From assembly GCF_030272615.1 (NCBI RefSeq), contig NC_081408.1, positions 340,224,793 to 340,288,792 on the forward strand: a stretch of DNA of 64,000 nucleotides, written 5' to 3'. The DNA comes from Cryptomeria japonica (taxonomy: Eukaryota > Streptophyta > Pinopsida > Cupressales > Cupressaceae). Shown here piece by piece: positions 23,256 through 35,763 of the stretch (positions are counted from its first letter, which is position 1; each line of letters opens with the position of its first letter). Under the pieces are notes generated by a model. The model ran no database searches. It was given only the letters and a program-made list of their open reading frames with translations, and was not told the origin of the DNA. The position numbers and the translations under genes were made by a program.

Positions 23256-24170
23256 CCATTCACCCTAGGCATCTAGAAGCAAAGTGTCCTATCTTATTGC
23301 AAGAGAAACATTTCAAAGGAAACTTTCCATCATACTTAACGGAACCTTTAGGTAATCTTCGAGAAATCAAAGCTTCAAGTTCATCCAGCTCCCTTTCTTG
23401 ATCTTCCATCTCTCTTCTCTCTCTTTCATAGCTAGATATTCTACACTCATCAGGATCATATTTCTACTTTTTAGATATATATGTAGATGCTCTGAATGTT
23501 GTCTCAAACTTTCCATGTGATTCTTCAAATTCACTTAGCTCAAATGCACCAAGCTTTCCAACTAACATATCTCTTTTCATAGTAGTCACACTTTGGATCT
23601 CATCAATAGAAGAAAACTTATGCTTATAGGCAGAAGGAAAAGATCTCAACACCTTGGCAACAATATCATCTTCCTCAATAGTTCCACTGACACATCTGAT
23701 ACCTAGGAAAAGGTCATTCACCTTAGCCATAAAAGAGTGTATGTTCTCATCATATCCTATCTTCAATGTCTCATAATTTCCTTTTATACATTGCAACTTA
23801 GAAACCTTCACTTGTTTATCACCTTCATACAACACCTAAAGATTCACCTAGATCTCATGTGCGGTCTGAAGTCCCATCACATTATTCATATCAGAATTAG
23901 TCAAGGTAGTAAGAAATGCTTCCTTAACTCTAGTATTATGTTCTTATTCCTTAACCTCATCAGGAGTAGTTGTTCCATTCTGAGGAACAACATAGATATT
24001 ATTTATAATTTTCCAATTATATTCACCAAGACATTTCAAGTGCACCTCCATCTAGTCCTTCCATATAGCATAGTTACTTCAATCAAATCTCAGACTATCC
24101 TACTTAAATATTACACCTTGAGTTTCCATTCTGAATCTCCTCAAGCAATTAGGCTTCTATTAGAGCATCT
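23256..24170 (-). pseudogene. C2 gag remnant
   Basis: Minus strand: SNYAIWKD near 24060-24085, a capsid-like region (RVKEAFLTTLTNSDMNNVM; YETLKIGYDENIHSFMAKV), a Glu/Arg-rich coiled-coil stretch (EREREREMEDQEREL, about 23385-23440), and a CCHC knuckle KCFSCNKIGHFASRC at about 23270-23315. At least five stops or shifts. The same capsid-knuckle layout is seen in the better preserved Y copy. Confidence 0.8.
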
Positions 24171-24185
24171 TTCTCTAATACCAAT
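24171..24185 (-). other. C2 primer-binding site
   Basis: Minus-strand ATTGGTATTAGAGAA follows the LTR end. It matches the initiator Met-tRNA-type site (TGGTATCAGAG) with one C-to-T change, in keeping with methylated-C decay. Confidence 0.75.
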
Positions 24186-25360
24186 TATTACCAACAATTA
24201 AGAAGAAATACTGAGAGGAGGGGTGAATCAGTCTTAACTAGAAGTCTAATATTAACCACCAAAAATAGATCTAATAAACACCATCAATAAGACAAATAGG
24301 CAAATTAATAACACAACACACAACACCAAGATTTTGACATGGAAAACATGGTTAAGGGAAAAACCATGGTGGGAACCTACCCATAGTAAGATGATACTCT
24401 GATGGAGTATGTGAAAATATTACAATAGGGAATTCTCATGCATTCAGGAACACTACCTAGAGCTCATTGGTCAAAGAATATTTTCCCGAATGGCTCCAAC
24501 CCTCAGGGAAGTCTAAGTGACTTACAATAAGATTTAGAATACAATCTAGAAGAAATAAATTGAAAGAATAGCATCTCCAATTGCCTGATTACAGTTCCGA
24601 TTAAGCACAAATGTTTTCCCTACAACACAACAATGACACCTAAACTACATGAATATGTCACCTATATATACAATTCATCAACATTGATACCAAGGTCTGC
24701 TAAACCCTAAACCCTCAATTATTAAATTAAATCACATGATACATAGATAAACTACGAGACCAATATGATGATTTACATAGCATAGCATGGTCCTAAATAA
24801 AATTCCCAAATGATGACATCCACCGAAAATAATGCTAAGATGAACCGCAACATGCTACACCACCATAAATATCTTATAACACTCAAATCATCAGCGGTTG
24901 ATAGAAATCACAAAAACATTAAACAATGATCAATACAGATCACCAAGACAAATAGGACATGACTAGAAAACACTAGCAAGCACATTATAATAATCTAGAA
25001 TAGCTACACCAACACCACTTATCAAATCTTCATCGATCAATATCTAAAATCTCAAGAACACAACCAATTAGAAACTGTCACGAAGAAAGATAACTTACGG
25101 AGTACCAAATCAAAAACCATCTGAAATGGAGATAGACAAGACCATTCAAGACAATATCCCAAAATCTCACCACCAGATCTGATCACACTAGAATATACCG
25201 GAGGAAATATCTACCTCTGCAAAATAGTGATCAACAAAACAATACTACAAACCAGATTAGAAAACCATCTCAATCACATCAAGGAATAAATCACAGGAAT
25301 ATGTTAACATTAATGACAACAACATATCCTAGTAGCAACAATGCATGATAGTATCCAACA
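24186..25360 (-). mobile_element. C2 5' LTR
   Basis: Aligns with 3961-5188 throughout. Its plus-strand left end reads TATTACCAACAATTAAG where the other copy has TGTTAGCAGCAATCAAG, so the terminal dinucleotide has mutated; the right end is GTATCCAACA. Shared U5 block at 24211-24232. A TATA-like string (minus TTGTATATATAGG) lies at about 24660-24672. Confidence 0.88.
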
Positions 25361-25365
25361 CTGTT
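25361..25365. repeat. Target-site duplication of C2, right copy
   Basis: CTGTT following the CA of the C2 right LTR; one base different from TTGTT at 3956-3960. Confidence 0.8.
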
Positions 25366-25900
25366 CACTTTGCTCAAAAAGGATTCAAAATTCATGTGGG
25401 CAAATAGTTGTCAAGAGTCATTTGAAGCCATTAAACAACCTTTGATTACTTTTCCCATTATCAAATGATTTGTGTGGGAAGAGCCTTTCCATATTCATGT
25501 AGATGCTTCAAATTTCTCTATTGGGATAATTTTAGGACAAAAAGATGTAGATGGACCAATGCATGTCATCTATAACATTAGTAAGAATCTAATTCTAGAA
25601 GAAAGAAACTATACAACAACTAAGGGGGAATTTTTAACGATTGTATATGCTATCAATAAATTTAGACATTACATTACTAGATATAAAAATTTTGTCCATA
25701 GAGATCATGATGTGATAAGGTATTTGATGAATAAAGCTATTATAGGAGGATGAATAATTAGATGGTTATGGATTTTACAAGAGTTTGATATTACTATAGT
25801 AGATAAGCCAGAAAAGAATAATGTTATATATGACTTTCTTTCTAGGATGGTTATGCCAAGAAATGATGAACTAGTAGATGATGCTTTTTTTGATTAATAA
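25361..25900 (+). pseudogene. G1 RNase H remnant
   Basis: Continues the G1 frame: FTLLKKDSKFMWANS, then PFHIHVDASNFSIGIILGQ (25480-25530), TTTKGEFLTIVYAINKFRHYI (25615-25675) and VIYDFLSR at 25825-25848. These are Ty3/gypsy RT-thumb and RNase H blocks with the D and E residues visible. TGA stops at 25466 and 25751 are at Arg-like positions. Dead copy. Confidence 0.8.
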
Positions 25901-27265
25901 TTATTTGCAATTTCAATATAATCACCTTGGTTTGCAGATATACCAAATTATCTTGTAATAGGGAAGTGTCCTAGTTTTTTTAGTTCTAAACAAAAGAAAA
26001 GACTAATTCGGGAAAGTTCTAGATTTACATGGATCGATGGGTTATTATTTAAAATGTGCCCTGATCATGTAATTAGCAAGTGTGCAAGAAATATATGTCT
26101 ATGACATCATAGATTCATGCCAGTGTGAAACAAAAGGAGGACACTACTCTATGATCAAAACTGTCATAAAGTCCTTGAAGTCGGATATTTTTGGCCTTCC
26201 ATGACCAAGGATGTTTCATTTTATGCGAAATAATATGATGAATGTCAGTGCATGGAGAGACCAACAACAACTTTGGAGATGCCTCTTCATCCTCAAATAG
26301 CTCTTGATCCATTTGAGAAATGGGGAATTGACTTCATTAGACCTATAGATCCTCCTTTTGGAGGATGTCATCACATTATAGTTTGTACTGATTATGTCAC
26401 AAAGTGGGCAGAAGTCAGAGCATTGCTAGTATCTCAAGTGGACAAAGTTGCTAATTTTTTTGTACAAGCAAATCCTTCATAGATTTGGTACTCCAAGGTA
26501 AATAGTATCTAATCAAGGACCTCAGTTTATATCTTCTATGATGGAGGCCTTCATGCAAATGTATAGGATGACACATTGGAAATCTTATTCGTATCATCCT
26601 CAAGCTAAGGGACAAGTAGAGGTGAGTAACAAAGAATTGGAAAATATCATTACAAAGACAATTTCTCTTTGGAAAGGAGATTGGGCCAACATATTGTATG
26701 AAGAGGTTTGGGCATAAAATATAACTTGGAAAACTACTACAGGTTTTCTCTATATTAATTAGTCTATGGGAAAACTCTTGTCATGCCTATTGAATTTGAA
26801 ATAAAGACATTAAGGACAAAATGCGAAGTGGGAATCAATCTCCCAAAATCAGAGAAATCTAGGTTTTTGTAGTTAAATAGGATAGATGAAATGAGAATGG
26901 AGGCTTTACAGTATGTCAAAATCATTCAAAATAGAAGAAAAGTATGGCATGATAAACATATTGTGTCAAGACAATTTAAGAAAGGAGACTGGGCATTATT
27001 GTTTGACTCAAGCTCTCAAGAGTTCAAAGGGAAATTCCATACCAGATGGTTGGGGCCTTATGAAATAAATGAAGTCTACAATAATGGTGAAGTTAAATTG
27101 CTACCCATTGATGGCAAAAAGAAGGTGATGATAGTTAATGGTCATTGGTTAAAAGTGTACGATAGGCCAACATCCAAGGAGGAGTTTCTTTCACAATTGC
27201 ATTCAAGAATTGAACATTTCATCATGGGAGTTATCACTTTTGTGATGGGATCCAATAATTCATAA
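25901..27265 (+). pseudogene. G1 integrase remnant
   Basis: Zinc-finger region at 26060-26250 with shifts, WGIDFIRPIDPPFGG and VCTDYVTKWAEV (first catalytic Asp, about 26387), then SNQGPQFISS near 26500-26535 where SD is expected (Asp to Asn) and KGQVEVSNKELENI with the Glu at about 26608-26645. The final open frame 26891-27265 has KVWHDKHIVSRQFKKGD, RWLGPYEI and VNGHWLKVY: the integrase C-terminal domain. No chromodomain follows. Multiple stops and shifts. Confidence 0.8.
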
Positions 27266-27353
27266 TTCCGACAGAGGCTGAATAAAGAAGATAAATTGAA
27301 ATCATGAAAGGGTAGTTTATCTTTCTAAAAAAAGGGAAGATTGAAAACCAAAA
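27266..27353 (+). other. G1 3' end with possible polypurine tract
   Basis: Short non-coding stretch after the integrase stop. CTAAAAAAAGGGAAGA at 27326-27341 could be the plus-strand polypurine tract of G1, in which case its 3' LTR starts at about TGAAAACC and X inserted a few bases into it. This cannot be tested in the window because the G1 LTRs are not seen. Confidence 0.35.
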
Positions 27354-28309
27354 TGTTAGATTTAGAGATCACTAAGAGGGGGGTGAATCAGTGATCCATT
27401 GGAAATCAAATCCACAAACTTATTCTTTATCCACTAGTTAGCTATGCATAATAGAAAAGAAGATAAACTTGTAATTAATAAGCCACAGATCCACAACACC
27501 ATAATTTTTACGTCAAAACCCAAAAAGGGGAAAACCATAGTGGGGATGGAACCAAAAATATTCATATACTATGGCCAGGAGTACATAAATATTACATAGA
27601 TGTGGATAGCACTTTGCCTTCAGGCTCATTGCTCAATTAAAAGGACCCAGAAGGCTACAACTATCAGGGAAGTCAAATTGCCTTACAATTTGACTACAAT
27701 GAGAAAAAACTATTAAATGAACTCTAAAATAGCATTTGATAATGTATGAATGAGTTCTAGGTAAGCACAAGATCTCTGACTATCCTTGCTATGCAAATAC
27801 TATGTTTCGTCTCAGTCAACTACTAGACTATCTGTAAACCAAATGCATATGTGAAACTACTCTCAATCACACCAAAACGGATCACCATTATTGTAGTACA
27901 CAAAAAACCAATTGCGAAATCAACCTTATATATCCGGCCTTAACATAAAAGTAGTCTCCTTCAAGTCGGCTTCAAGAAGTGTAACGTGTAGTCACATGTC
28001 AGCTTCAATCTTGAAAAAACATAGCACCAAACCAAAAGATTATAATTACATACTTCCTAAGGTTCTTCCCATTCACCGAGATCACAAAATAAATAACCAA
28101 AAAAACCATAATCATCGAAAATCATTCTGAACCAAAACAATATTGAGATGCCCTTTTTTATCGATTAACTGCCTATTGGTTAAGTCCTACTTCCAGATAA
28201 GATGAACCGTGATCGCTAGATTGAGCCATGAAGAAGAGTTTATATCAATGAGAACCTTAGACCAATAAGAAACTATTAGAAGTCATCAGTTGGGTGTCAA
28301 TTGCCAACA
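27354..28309 (-). mobile_element. X 3' LTR (copia type)
   Basis: Starts TGTTAGATTTAG and ends ATTGCCAACA, followed at once by ATATCCCCCTTT, which is the minus-strand polypurine tract. It shares the G-run/GAATCA block (27371-27393) and the AAACCC...GGGGAAAACC block (about 27513-27530) with the other copia LTRs. The partner LTR is not in the window. CAAAA at 27349-27353 is the candidate duplication. Confidence 0.8.
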
Positions 28310-28904
28310 ATATCCCCCTTTGGAATTGATGACAATACCTGTACACTAGATAAAAGAATTCTAAGGCCCACCATTAGATCATTAACCCAGAAATATGCAT
28401 CACCAAACTGTACACTCCATACATAATCATTATGTATATTTTTCACCTCATCTCTCCCCCTTTGAAAACAATGCCAAAGATAGGGTATGCAACAAAATAT
28501 TTTGTACATATGCACACACACCAGATGACCAAGTCTATACATTCTTAAGGACATCTGCATATGAAATCTTAAGGAACCCAAGATATTTGTTCCAACTTGC
28601 CTACATCTTCTCCAAAATTGAAAAAAAACCATTCAAAAAATAAGCATGAAATTGTATAGCTGCAATCTCAGTTGGAGTCTCTTGAGACATGTTTTGAATG
28701 TAGTCCATTTTATGATAAACTAAGGTTTCTAACTAGAGACCAATTAGGTTCTATAGTTCACCTCTCTGCCTAACCATTATTTCCTTGTCCTTCTCAAAAT
28801 TCCTAATCTTCTCTATAATAGTTGAAATTTGGCCTTCAATACTACCAGCTAAGTTAGTTGTAGGATAATAAGACTAAAAAATTTGAGCTAACTATCCTTT
28901 GGAA
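28310..28904 (-). other. X 3' untranslated region with two polypurine motifs
   Basis: Polypurine tract at the LTR border (28310-28325) and a second polypurine-like motif at 28452-28482 (minus: GGCATTGTTTTCAAAGGGGGAGAG). Otherwise no recognisable coding. Confidence 0.65.
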
Positions 28905-29321
28905 TTATCTATTTGTTTGTCTATTTTGGTAGTAAAATTTGTCAAAACTAGACAAGACATAAATTTTACCACCTTCTTCTAAGGCCTCATCAAGTAGTTT
29001 TAACTCCTTTTCAAGTTGAGCCTTATCAATGCTAATCATTTGCAAAAATGTTTGAACTTTGGTATCTTTAAATTTCTCCATGGCTTGCCTAGCTAATTCT
29101 TTAGTTAAAGTATCAAATTGATTGGATATGTGATATATTAACTTATGAAGCTTAGAAGATGAACTAGAATTTGCATCAAGTTGTAGTTTTGATACCACCT
29201 GTTCCAAAACATTAACTAATTTCTTGATAAGTATCTTCTCTTCTGATTCTAATTGTGCTAATTCTTGAATAGCTTGCACTTGGAGAGCACCAACAACAAT
29301 CATCCTTTCTCTCAGAGACAT
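28905..29321 (-). pseudogene. X unrecognised coiled-coil ORF
   Basis: A 138-codon minus-strand frame, MSLRERMIVVGALQVQAIQ onward, with long heptad stretches (LESEEKILIKKLVNVLEQVV; IDKAQLEKELKLLDEALEE). It lies closest to the 3' LTR. I recognise no retrotransposon enzyme or Gag motif. It probably belongs to one longer broken gene with the frames at 29383-30483 (upstream on this strand). It may be an extra ORF between pol and the 3' LTR, or the coding content of a non-autonomous element. Confidence 0.45.
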
Positions 29322-30585
29322 CTAATTGAAAGATTTGTCAAAACTGATATTAAATTATGAAAATCTCCCTTGGCTGTGAATTTTGGATGTGTCAATTACC
29401 ATAAGGATTAAAGTTTCTACTTCCTTACCCTTGCTTTTATCTAATTTTTCTTGTTCTTCCTCTACCTTTTTCTCAGCTTCATCCTATCCAAATTTGTCTT
29501 CTTTGGGTGACTCCTATGCACTGGTGTCACCAGTTGGTGCACCAACCTTTGCCTCAACTAATTTATCATTCTTCTTAATAGTCTCGACCTCAATAGAATC
29601 CAAAATTTGTTTCTCTACAACATTTTGAGTGTCCTCCTCTTTTTTTACATCATTTGCCAAAGGATTTTCTAATTGAATGGCTTCATCTTGTGAGACAGTT
29701 TCTACTAGCCAATTCTTAGTAAGAAACTTCTTCTAGATTGTACTAGTTTATCTCCTTATTTCTTCAACTCTTCCAACCATCAGGTTGTTGACTCTGTGCT
29801 TTCTCTTTAATTCCTTTTTATTAGCTAACAAAATCAATCTATCAATTTCCAAAAATAGTAATACTAGTGCACTGATTGACAAATTCACTCTCCTTTATTT
29901 CTCTATCCATTTGGCTAGCAGATTTTCTTCGAGCGTCAATTAAACTATACAAATATTTTGGAAGATATTTTTATAATTCAATCAATACTTTACTAAATAA
30001 ATCCATGTACAAAACTACAACTTCATCAATCTTCCTTTGATCCTTATCATCCATATTCTCATAATATACAAAAATGTTCTTCAAATTTCCATCTTGAATA
30101 ATTTTATAAAGTAACTCATGAGTTGATAGAGGAGGGATAATATGATGCTCTGTTTGGGTGGTATTCATCTTATCAGATTCAATTGGCTCATACAAGTCAG
30201 ATTTTGTCTTCTTTCCTCGCTTGGGCTTGCTTGTTAGTAAAGGATCAAACCTTGCCTTCTTCTCCTTCTACTATTTCTTCTCAACACCAGATTGGGGTTT
30301 TTGGATAAACCTAGCAAACTCTCCTTTCTTTAGAGCCTTAGGAATGTCCACATTTAACTCAATTTCATATTGCACTAGAGAAACTGCCACATACTCTCTT
30401 TGGGATTTCTGCTTCTTCCTCAGAACATCTTTCCCATTTGCAGATGAACCAGAGAGTTCTAATTTAGCAAGAGGTGTCTTCACCAGAGTGTGAGAAGATC
30501 ATGTCACCTTCACCTTGAGTAGAGTATGTGTAGTATTTTGTTTATTTTATTTTCAATTGTATCCCTAGCATCTAATGAATAATGA
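29322..30585 (-). pseudogene. X unrecognised ORF, upstream fragments
   Basis: Minus-strand open pieces at 30271-30483 (MKTPLAKLELSGSSANGKDV) and 29971-30195 (MYEPIESDKMNTTQTEHH), then Lys/Glu-rich sequence to 29383. These read as one decayed, basic and later coiled-coil protein. I cannot assign a family. Y is inserted at about 30586, so the upstream part of X is beyond Y and out of the window. Confidence 0.4.
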
Positions 30586-31950
30586 TGAACAACAAATACC
30601 CCAACTCGTACTGAGAGGTGGGGGGGGTGAATCAATATAGGCAAAAAATCTCTCATAACTTTCTCAACAACTTATCTAGTTAACGTAATACCAACCGGTT
30701 ATCACCATTACTAAACTTAACCATGGAAATATCGCTTAAACATAGTAAGACACCAGACACCATAAATTGATAAGTCTTAACACTTCACATACAATCAATA
30801 CTCGACATCAACTTCACCCATAAACATATGCATGTGATATACACATAATATCATAAGCTATTAAGTCTACATACATAATCTCTCAATCAAATACTTCATA
30901 AACGTCACATGAAAAATGCATAACACGTAACACACAAATTTTTCACGTGGAAACCCAAATGGGAAAAATCACAGTGGGGATGAATACCCACAAGCTTGTT
31001 TTTGAACGATTTTGAACCTTGCCCTGTTAGGAGCCTAGTTAGGTTAAAGAATTTACAATAAGGTTCTGCTAGGAACCGATCTTGTTAGAGATCACTTGGT
31101 TAAGGGATGGCTATATACCCTGTTAAAGGTTACCTCGCTAGAGGATTTAAAGAACTCAATGATCTTGAGTCACTTGATTATAGGTTTTACAATAAGCCTA
31201 TTAAAGCTACTTGGTAAAGAGATTTTCCAATTGTTGAAATGGTTAGAAGACAAGAGGTAAAACTTTGATCTGATAACAACACTACATGCCAAGGCAGATC
31301 CTTTTCATATCCTCTACTTTGCAATCACACTCTGCAGTTTCCCTCTTATTGGTCTGGCAAGTATCAAGTATCTCGTCACTCAGATACACACACACACAAA
31401 ATTTCCCAACAAATTTACAATAACAAACATCATCAACCTTATAGACAATAGATAGGTCAGTAGCATAAACCCTAAACCCTAATCATCTTAGGTTTACAAC
31501 ACAAGCGGTCCAATCTTGACCATCCAAACACATTGCATAGAGCATTACAAATTCTTCGCTGCACATGGGAATCAGTAACCCATCACACTCTCTTCTCATT
31601 CCACTAAGAAGAATGATCATTCCTGAGGTAGACTTCAAATGCGATCTATCTTCTCATGCAAGATCCTTCACGTGCACAAGGCTGATGTGGCACCTCGATC
31701 TCATTCACATCTCTTAGCGATCTCATTAGAGAGTATCATCGGTTGCATCGCACAAGCTGGGTCATCAAATCGATAACCCTAGAGCTGAGACTATCAACTA
31801 GTAGTCATACTAAGTGAAACTCTGAAATCAGTTCACTGCATCTCTTCATGCCTCTTCAAACCGGTTCACTTGAACTTATTGACATCAATGACAACATACA
31901 TTATCATCATATTAACATATCGGTTTATCATATTCCAATAATATCCAACA
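30586..31950 (-). mobile_element. Y 3' LTR (copia type)
   Basis: The right end ATATCCAACA is followed by ATCTCCCCCTTTGGCATTGA, the polypurine tract of a minus-strand element. Its left end is taken as TGATGAACAAC at 30586 by analogy with the distance from LTR end to the G-run block (30611-30634) in neighbours; TG at 30583 is also possible. The GGAAACCC...GGGAAAAATC block is at 30953-30972. The partner LTR is out of the window. Confidence 0.75.
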
Positions 31951-33480
31951 ATCTCCCCCTTTGGCATTGATGACAATACTCAGTGTAGCATTGCGATTGA
32001 AAACATTATAAACCAGTGTATCTGCATCATCAGGTATCTTCTCCCCATACATCATATATCTTCTCCCATTTTGACAACAATGCCAAAGTGGAGGCATGAG
32101 CTTCCAAAATCTGCTATGCTGCTCCCCCTAAGTAGTAGCATCCTTCAATACATCAATCCTGAATAATTTGTCACTATAGTACTTGACTAATGTGGAGCAC
32201 ACAACTTTAGTTGACTTCATGAAGGGGCAAAACCCCTAATTCACCTCTCAAATAGGTAAATGTAGTCTTTGATAAGGGCTTAGTTGATATGTCTGCTAGC
32301 TACTCTTACTGGAAACATGTTGTAGTGCAACCTCCTTATTCTACACTTTTTCTCTCAAAAAGTGATATTTAAGCTCAATGTGCTTAGTTCTAGCATGCAA
32401 TACCAGATTCTTGGAAATATTTATTGCACTTTTGTTATCGCAAAATATATTCACTGGTTCAAATATAGGTACCTTGAAACCTTCCAATACATACTTCATC
32501 CAAATTTCTTGAGTGTAGTTCATAAATGCTAACACGTATTCTGCTTCAGTTGTAGATTGGGAAATACCGCTCTACTTCTTACTAGTCCATAATACTAATC
32601 TTCCACTGAGAAAGAACGCTCCACCAGTTGTGCTCTTTTGGTCATCCACATTACCTCCCCAATTGACATCAGCATATACCTTGAGATTATAGTCAACATT
32701 ATATGGATACCACAATCCATAATCAACTGTTCCTTTCAAATTTCTAAGAATCCTTTTGACAGCTACCAAGTAGGATTCTCTTGGACATTTCTAAAAATGA
32801 GCTACTATGCCCACTACATGAGCAATATAAGGTCTTCTATGCACCACATAGTGCATCTTATCGATCATTGACTGGTACTCTTTTTCATTCACCAGTGCTG
32901 AATCATCTTCCTTGGTTAGTGTACAGCCAGTCACCATCGGTGTACCAACCGGTTTGCTTTCGTCCATGCTCAAAGTCTTTAATACCTCTTTGACATACTT
33001 GGAATGGGTAATAAAGATACCCTCTTTCATTTGCTGAATCTGTAAACCAATGAAGAATTTTATCTCTCCTATCAAAGACATCTCAAACTCTTTCTTCATT
33101 TCATCTGCAAACACATGACTCATTTTTTCATCTCCTCCAAAGATTATGTCATCCACAAACACTTCACAGATCAGAATTTGATCACCTTCTGATTTCAAGT
33201 AGATGTTGCTATCTTCACTTATTCTCTGAAATCCAATCTTCACAAGATGAGAGTATAGTATTTCATACCATGCCCTAGGTGCTTCTTTTAGTCCATACAG
33301 GGCTTTGTGTAATCTACACACCATGTCACTATCTTCTGATAAGGCAAATTATTATGGTTTCTCTATATACACTTCCTCTTCTAGGATTCCATTCATAAAA
33401 GAAGACTTCATATCCATCTGATAAACCTTAAATCCCTTAAATATTGCAAATGCGAGTAGAATTTGAACACCTTATAGTCT
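31951..33480 (-). pseudogene. Y RNase H and reverse transcriptase, C-terminal
   Basis: Minus-strand frames: RT with MVCRLHKALYGLKEAPRAWY, EVFVDDIIFGGDEKM (catalytic FVDD intact, about 33135-33165) and GEIKFFIGLQIQQMKEGIF at 32791-33324; RNase H with VYADVNWGGNVDDQKST (32690-32740), and FCDNKSAINISKN with HIELKYHFLREKV at 32341-32440. One or two stops separate the frames (TAG before the RT piece; another near 33350 at a Gln-like site). Polypurine tract at 31951-31970 and a second motif at 32060-32085. Better preserved than C2 or C3. Confidence 0.85.
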
Positions 33481-34203
33481 AGGCACAGGAGCAAAAGTTT
33501 CTCCATAGTCTTCTCCCTCCTCCTGAGCATATCCTTTACATACAATCCTAGCCTTGTTCCTTACAACTATGCCTTCTTCATTCAACTTATTCCTGAAGAC
33601 CCATTTGGTACCTATGACATTTTTATGTTCAAGTTTGGGCACCAAAGACCATGTCGCATTCTTTTCTATCTGGTCTAGCTCCTCTTCCATTTCTTTAATC
33701 CGGTCTTCATCTGTAAGAGCTTCTCTAGAAGTCTTGGGTTCAAATTCAGAAATCATGCAAGAGTTCTCCTTCACTTTTCTTCTAGTCAATATCCTTGCAT
33801 CTTTATCTCCTATGATTTGCTTCAGATCATGATGCAACTTCACATATCTAGGAATGATTCTAGCTTGATCTGCTAGCTTTTCTTCTTTTTCTTCACTAAC
33901 TTCTTCTTCTCTCACTACAGCTTCTACCAGTACAGGAACACCGAGATCTTTACAAGTTTCTTTCTTAACCAGTTCCTAGAAGGCTATACCCAGTTCATCT
34001 TCCACTTCTTCACTGCATATTTCCTCAGGTTCCTCAGGGGATTCATCAACCCTAACATTGATACTTTCAACAATCTTTTGTGTTGTATTGTTGTAGCACT
34101 TGATAGCTTTTCTCTTAGTGGAATATCCTAGAAATATTCCTTCATCACATTTTGCATCAAATTTTCTCAAATGCTCACCTCTCTTGATATAGCACTTACT
34201 ACC
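33481..34203 (-). pseudogene. Y RT N-terminus, linker and integrase C-terminus
   Basis: Minus-strand frame 33472-33915 carries MREEEVSEEKEEKLADQ (linker), MEEELDQIEKNATWSLVP and GTKWVFRNKLNEEGIVV (RT start). 33976-34203 carries KCYIKRGEHLRKFDAK and GIFLGYSTKRKAIKCYN, the C-terminal end of copia integrase. One TAG separates them. The frame is cut at 34203 by A and resumes in phase beyond 50418. Confidence 0.85.
34199..34203. repeat. Target-site duplication of A, left copy
   Basis: CTACC here and CTACC at 50419-50423 flank element A. Joining the host across one copy keeps the copia integrase frame of Y (VFGS into KCYIKRGE), confirming both ends of A to the base. Confidence 0.95.
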
Positions 34204-35763
34204 TGTAGTGTCATAAATTGTACGCACTTGCTAGGGTGGTACACACCTAGTTTTGCACCCGCCTTGGCGCATTTTGCATTTTGCATTACATTTTCCCTTT
34301 AGCACTTAATTAATTAAATTAATTAGGTCTAAGGTTCTATTTTATCATCTCCCATATCATAAAGTTGGGCCCTTTTCATTAAAGTGTGCCCCTTACATTT
34401 TATTCCTCTAATACATCATTTAATCAAAAACCCTAATTAGGTCCTATTTTGAACTTGGGGGCTTGATTTCGGAGGTCAAAACATCTTGAAATCAGCTGTA
34501 ACTTTGGGATTCGCTCTAAAATCATCATATCCGATGACCCTGAAAATTTGGTGAAAAGTTGTCAAGACCATGGCGCCCGGAGAGGACCATGGCGCCCAGA
34601 GTGCACATGGTCCCGGACATTTTTCCCAAAATTTTAGGAGCGTGATCCAATCATAAAATAAAGCTTAACCCCAAGAAATTGGTAGGAGATTCAATCTCTA
34701 GGTCAGCCAAAAATTGAAATTAAGACCTAGGGTTTCATACATAAGAGCTCTCTTTCTTCATTTGAAAGGGGCCAAATTTTGGGTTTCAGGGACCTTCTAT
34801 GCAGTGAAAGAGCAGATGTTTGAAGACTTCAACAACATTCAACATCCATCCATCTAGCATTCATCAATTTCATTCATTCATTTAGGGCTTTGAAGGCATT
34901 GAAGAGCAATAGGGGATTACCGACTGAAGATTGGCTTGTACCCCTCCCTTGGGGTTGGGTATGATTTCATGTTGTTTTCATGTCTTTGCATAAGCCTCAT
35001 TATATCATTTGTATTCATGCTTTAGATCACTTTGCATCTTGATTTGGAGCATTTACATTATCATTTACAAGCAATTAGGGTTTACTTTCTAGGTTGCTCT
35101 AGTCTGCTTACTTGCATTTTAGGATCTTGCACACACACAAGATCTGCACACACAATATTATTACAATACAACTTGGCTATTCATGGAGGTGGAAATCACC
35201 GAAGCGGGGGTTTGACTAAGGCAAAACCCTATATAGCCACCCACCATACCCTTTTCAGATATAAGTGCAGGTGTCGGGATTCAGACGATGCCACAAGTTG
35301 CAAATCCAGGAAAAGCAGGCCGAGACAGCACTCCACACCAAGTTTCAGAGCAAAAGACCAGGACAGGAGCGTGGGGCGCCCTGGGGAGCAGTTTCAAGGG
35401 CAGAATCAGGACAGTGGCGCCCGCATCCCCATCCCAAACATTTTCACTTAGATTTTGACTCCGGGTATGCATTTGCATTCTTGTCTTATTCTTGTGTTTA
35501 TAGCTTTCCATAGTTTAAGTTCAATTCTGGAATCTTGTTATTAGTTCATACTTGCACTTTGGGGTTGGGAATTGAACTTGCATCATCTTATCTTTCAATT
35601 GCAACAAAGGAATAGAAATCCTAATAGGTATCCCGTGGCTCTCTCTTCGACAAAAAAAAGTAGCCAATTGTGTGATATCTCTAGGCTCGTTTGTATTCCA
35701 CAAGTGTGTGGTTGAAAGTGAGATTAGGGCATGTTTGCTTAGTGTCACTTTTTCCCCTACACA
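34204..35763 (+). mobile_element. A 5' LTR
   Basis: Starts TGTAGTGTCATAAATTG and ends CCTACACA. It is closely similar to 48755-50418 but about 100 bp shorter, mainly because a GC-rich stretch present at about 49937-50040 is missing at 35384. It holds the shared leader module with two GGACC/GACC-ATGGCGCCC boxes at about 34485-34640. An open frame at 35032-35451 is repeated in the other LTR simply because the LTRs are duplicates. Confidence 0.95.

Larger units (their letters stand above)
3961..25360 (-). mobile_element. C2: copia retrotransposon, interrupted by C3
   Basis: Both LTRs (3961-5188, 24186-25360), primer-binding site, gag, protease, integrase, RT, RNase H and polypurine tract are present in copia order on the - strand, once C3 (6771-21229) is subtracted. 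RT-like block FVDDII, the zinc knuckle and the duplicated polypurine motif point to a Sirevirus-like lineage, by inference. The LTRs are visibly diverged and coding frames are broken, so this is an old copy. Confidence 0.85.

Noticed and set aside
31466-31482. TAAACCCTAAACCCTAA, plant telomere-like
   Set aside because: Only two units, in a Y LTR; ordinary in plant AT-rich DNA and not a telomere tract.
34567-34620. ATGGCGCCC boxes look like retroviral primer-binding sites (TGGCGCCC)
   Set aside because: They lie inside LTRs, occur several times, and the true primer-binding site of A (TTGGTGAACCCGACG) lies directly after the LTR end.
35032-35451. Open frame of 139 codons, repeated at 49589-50008
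   Set aside because: Both are in the paired LTRs of A, so the repetition is due to LTR identity; composition is not coding-like and no domain is seen.
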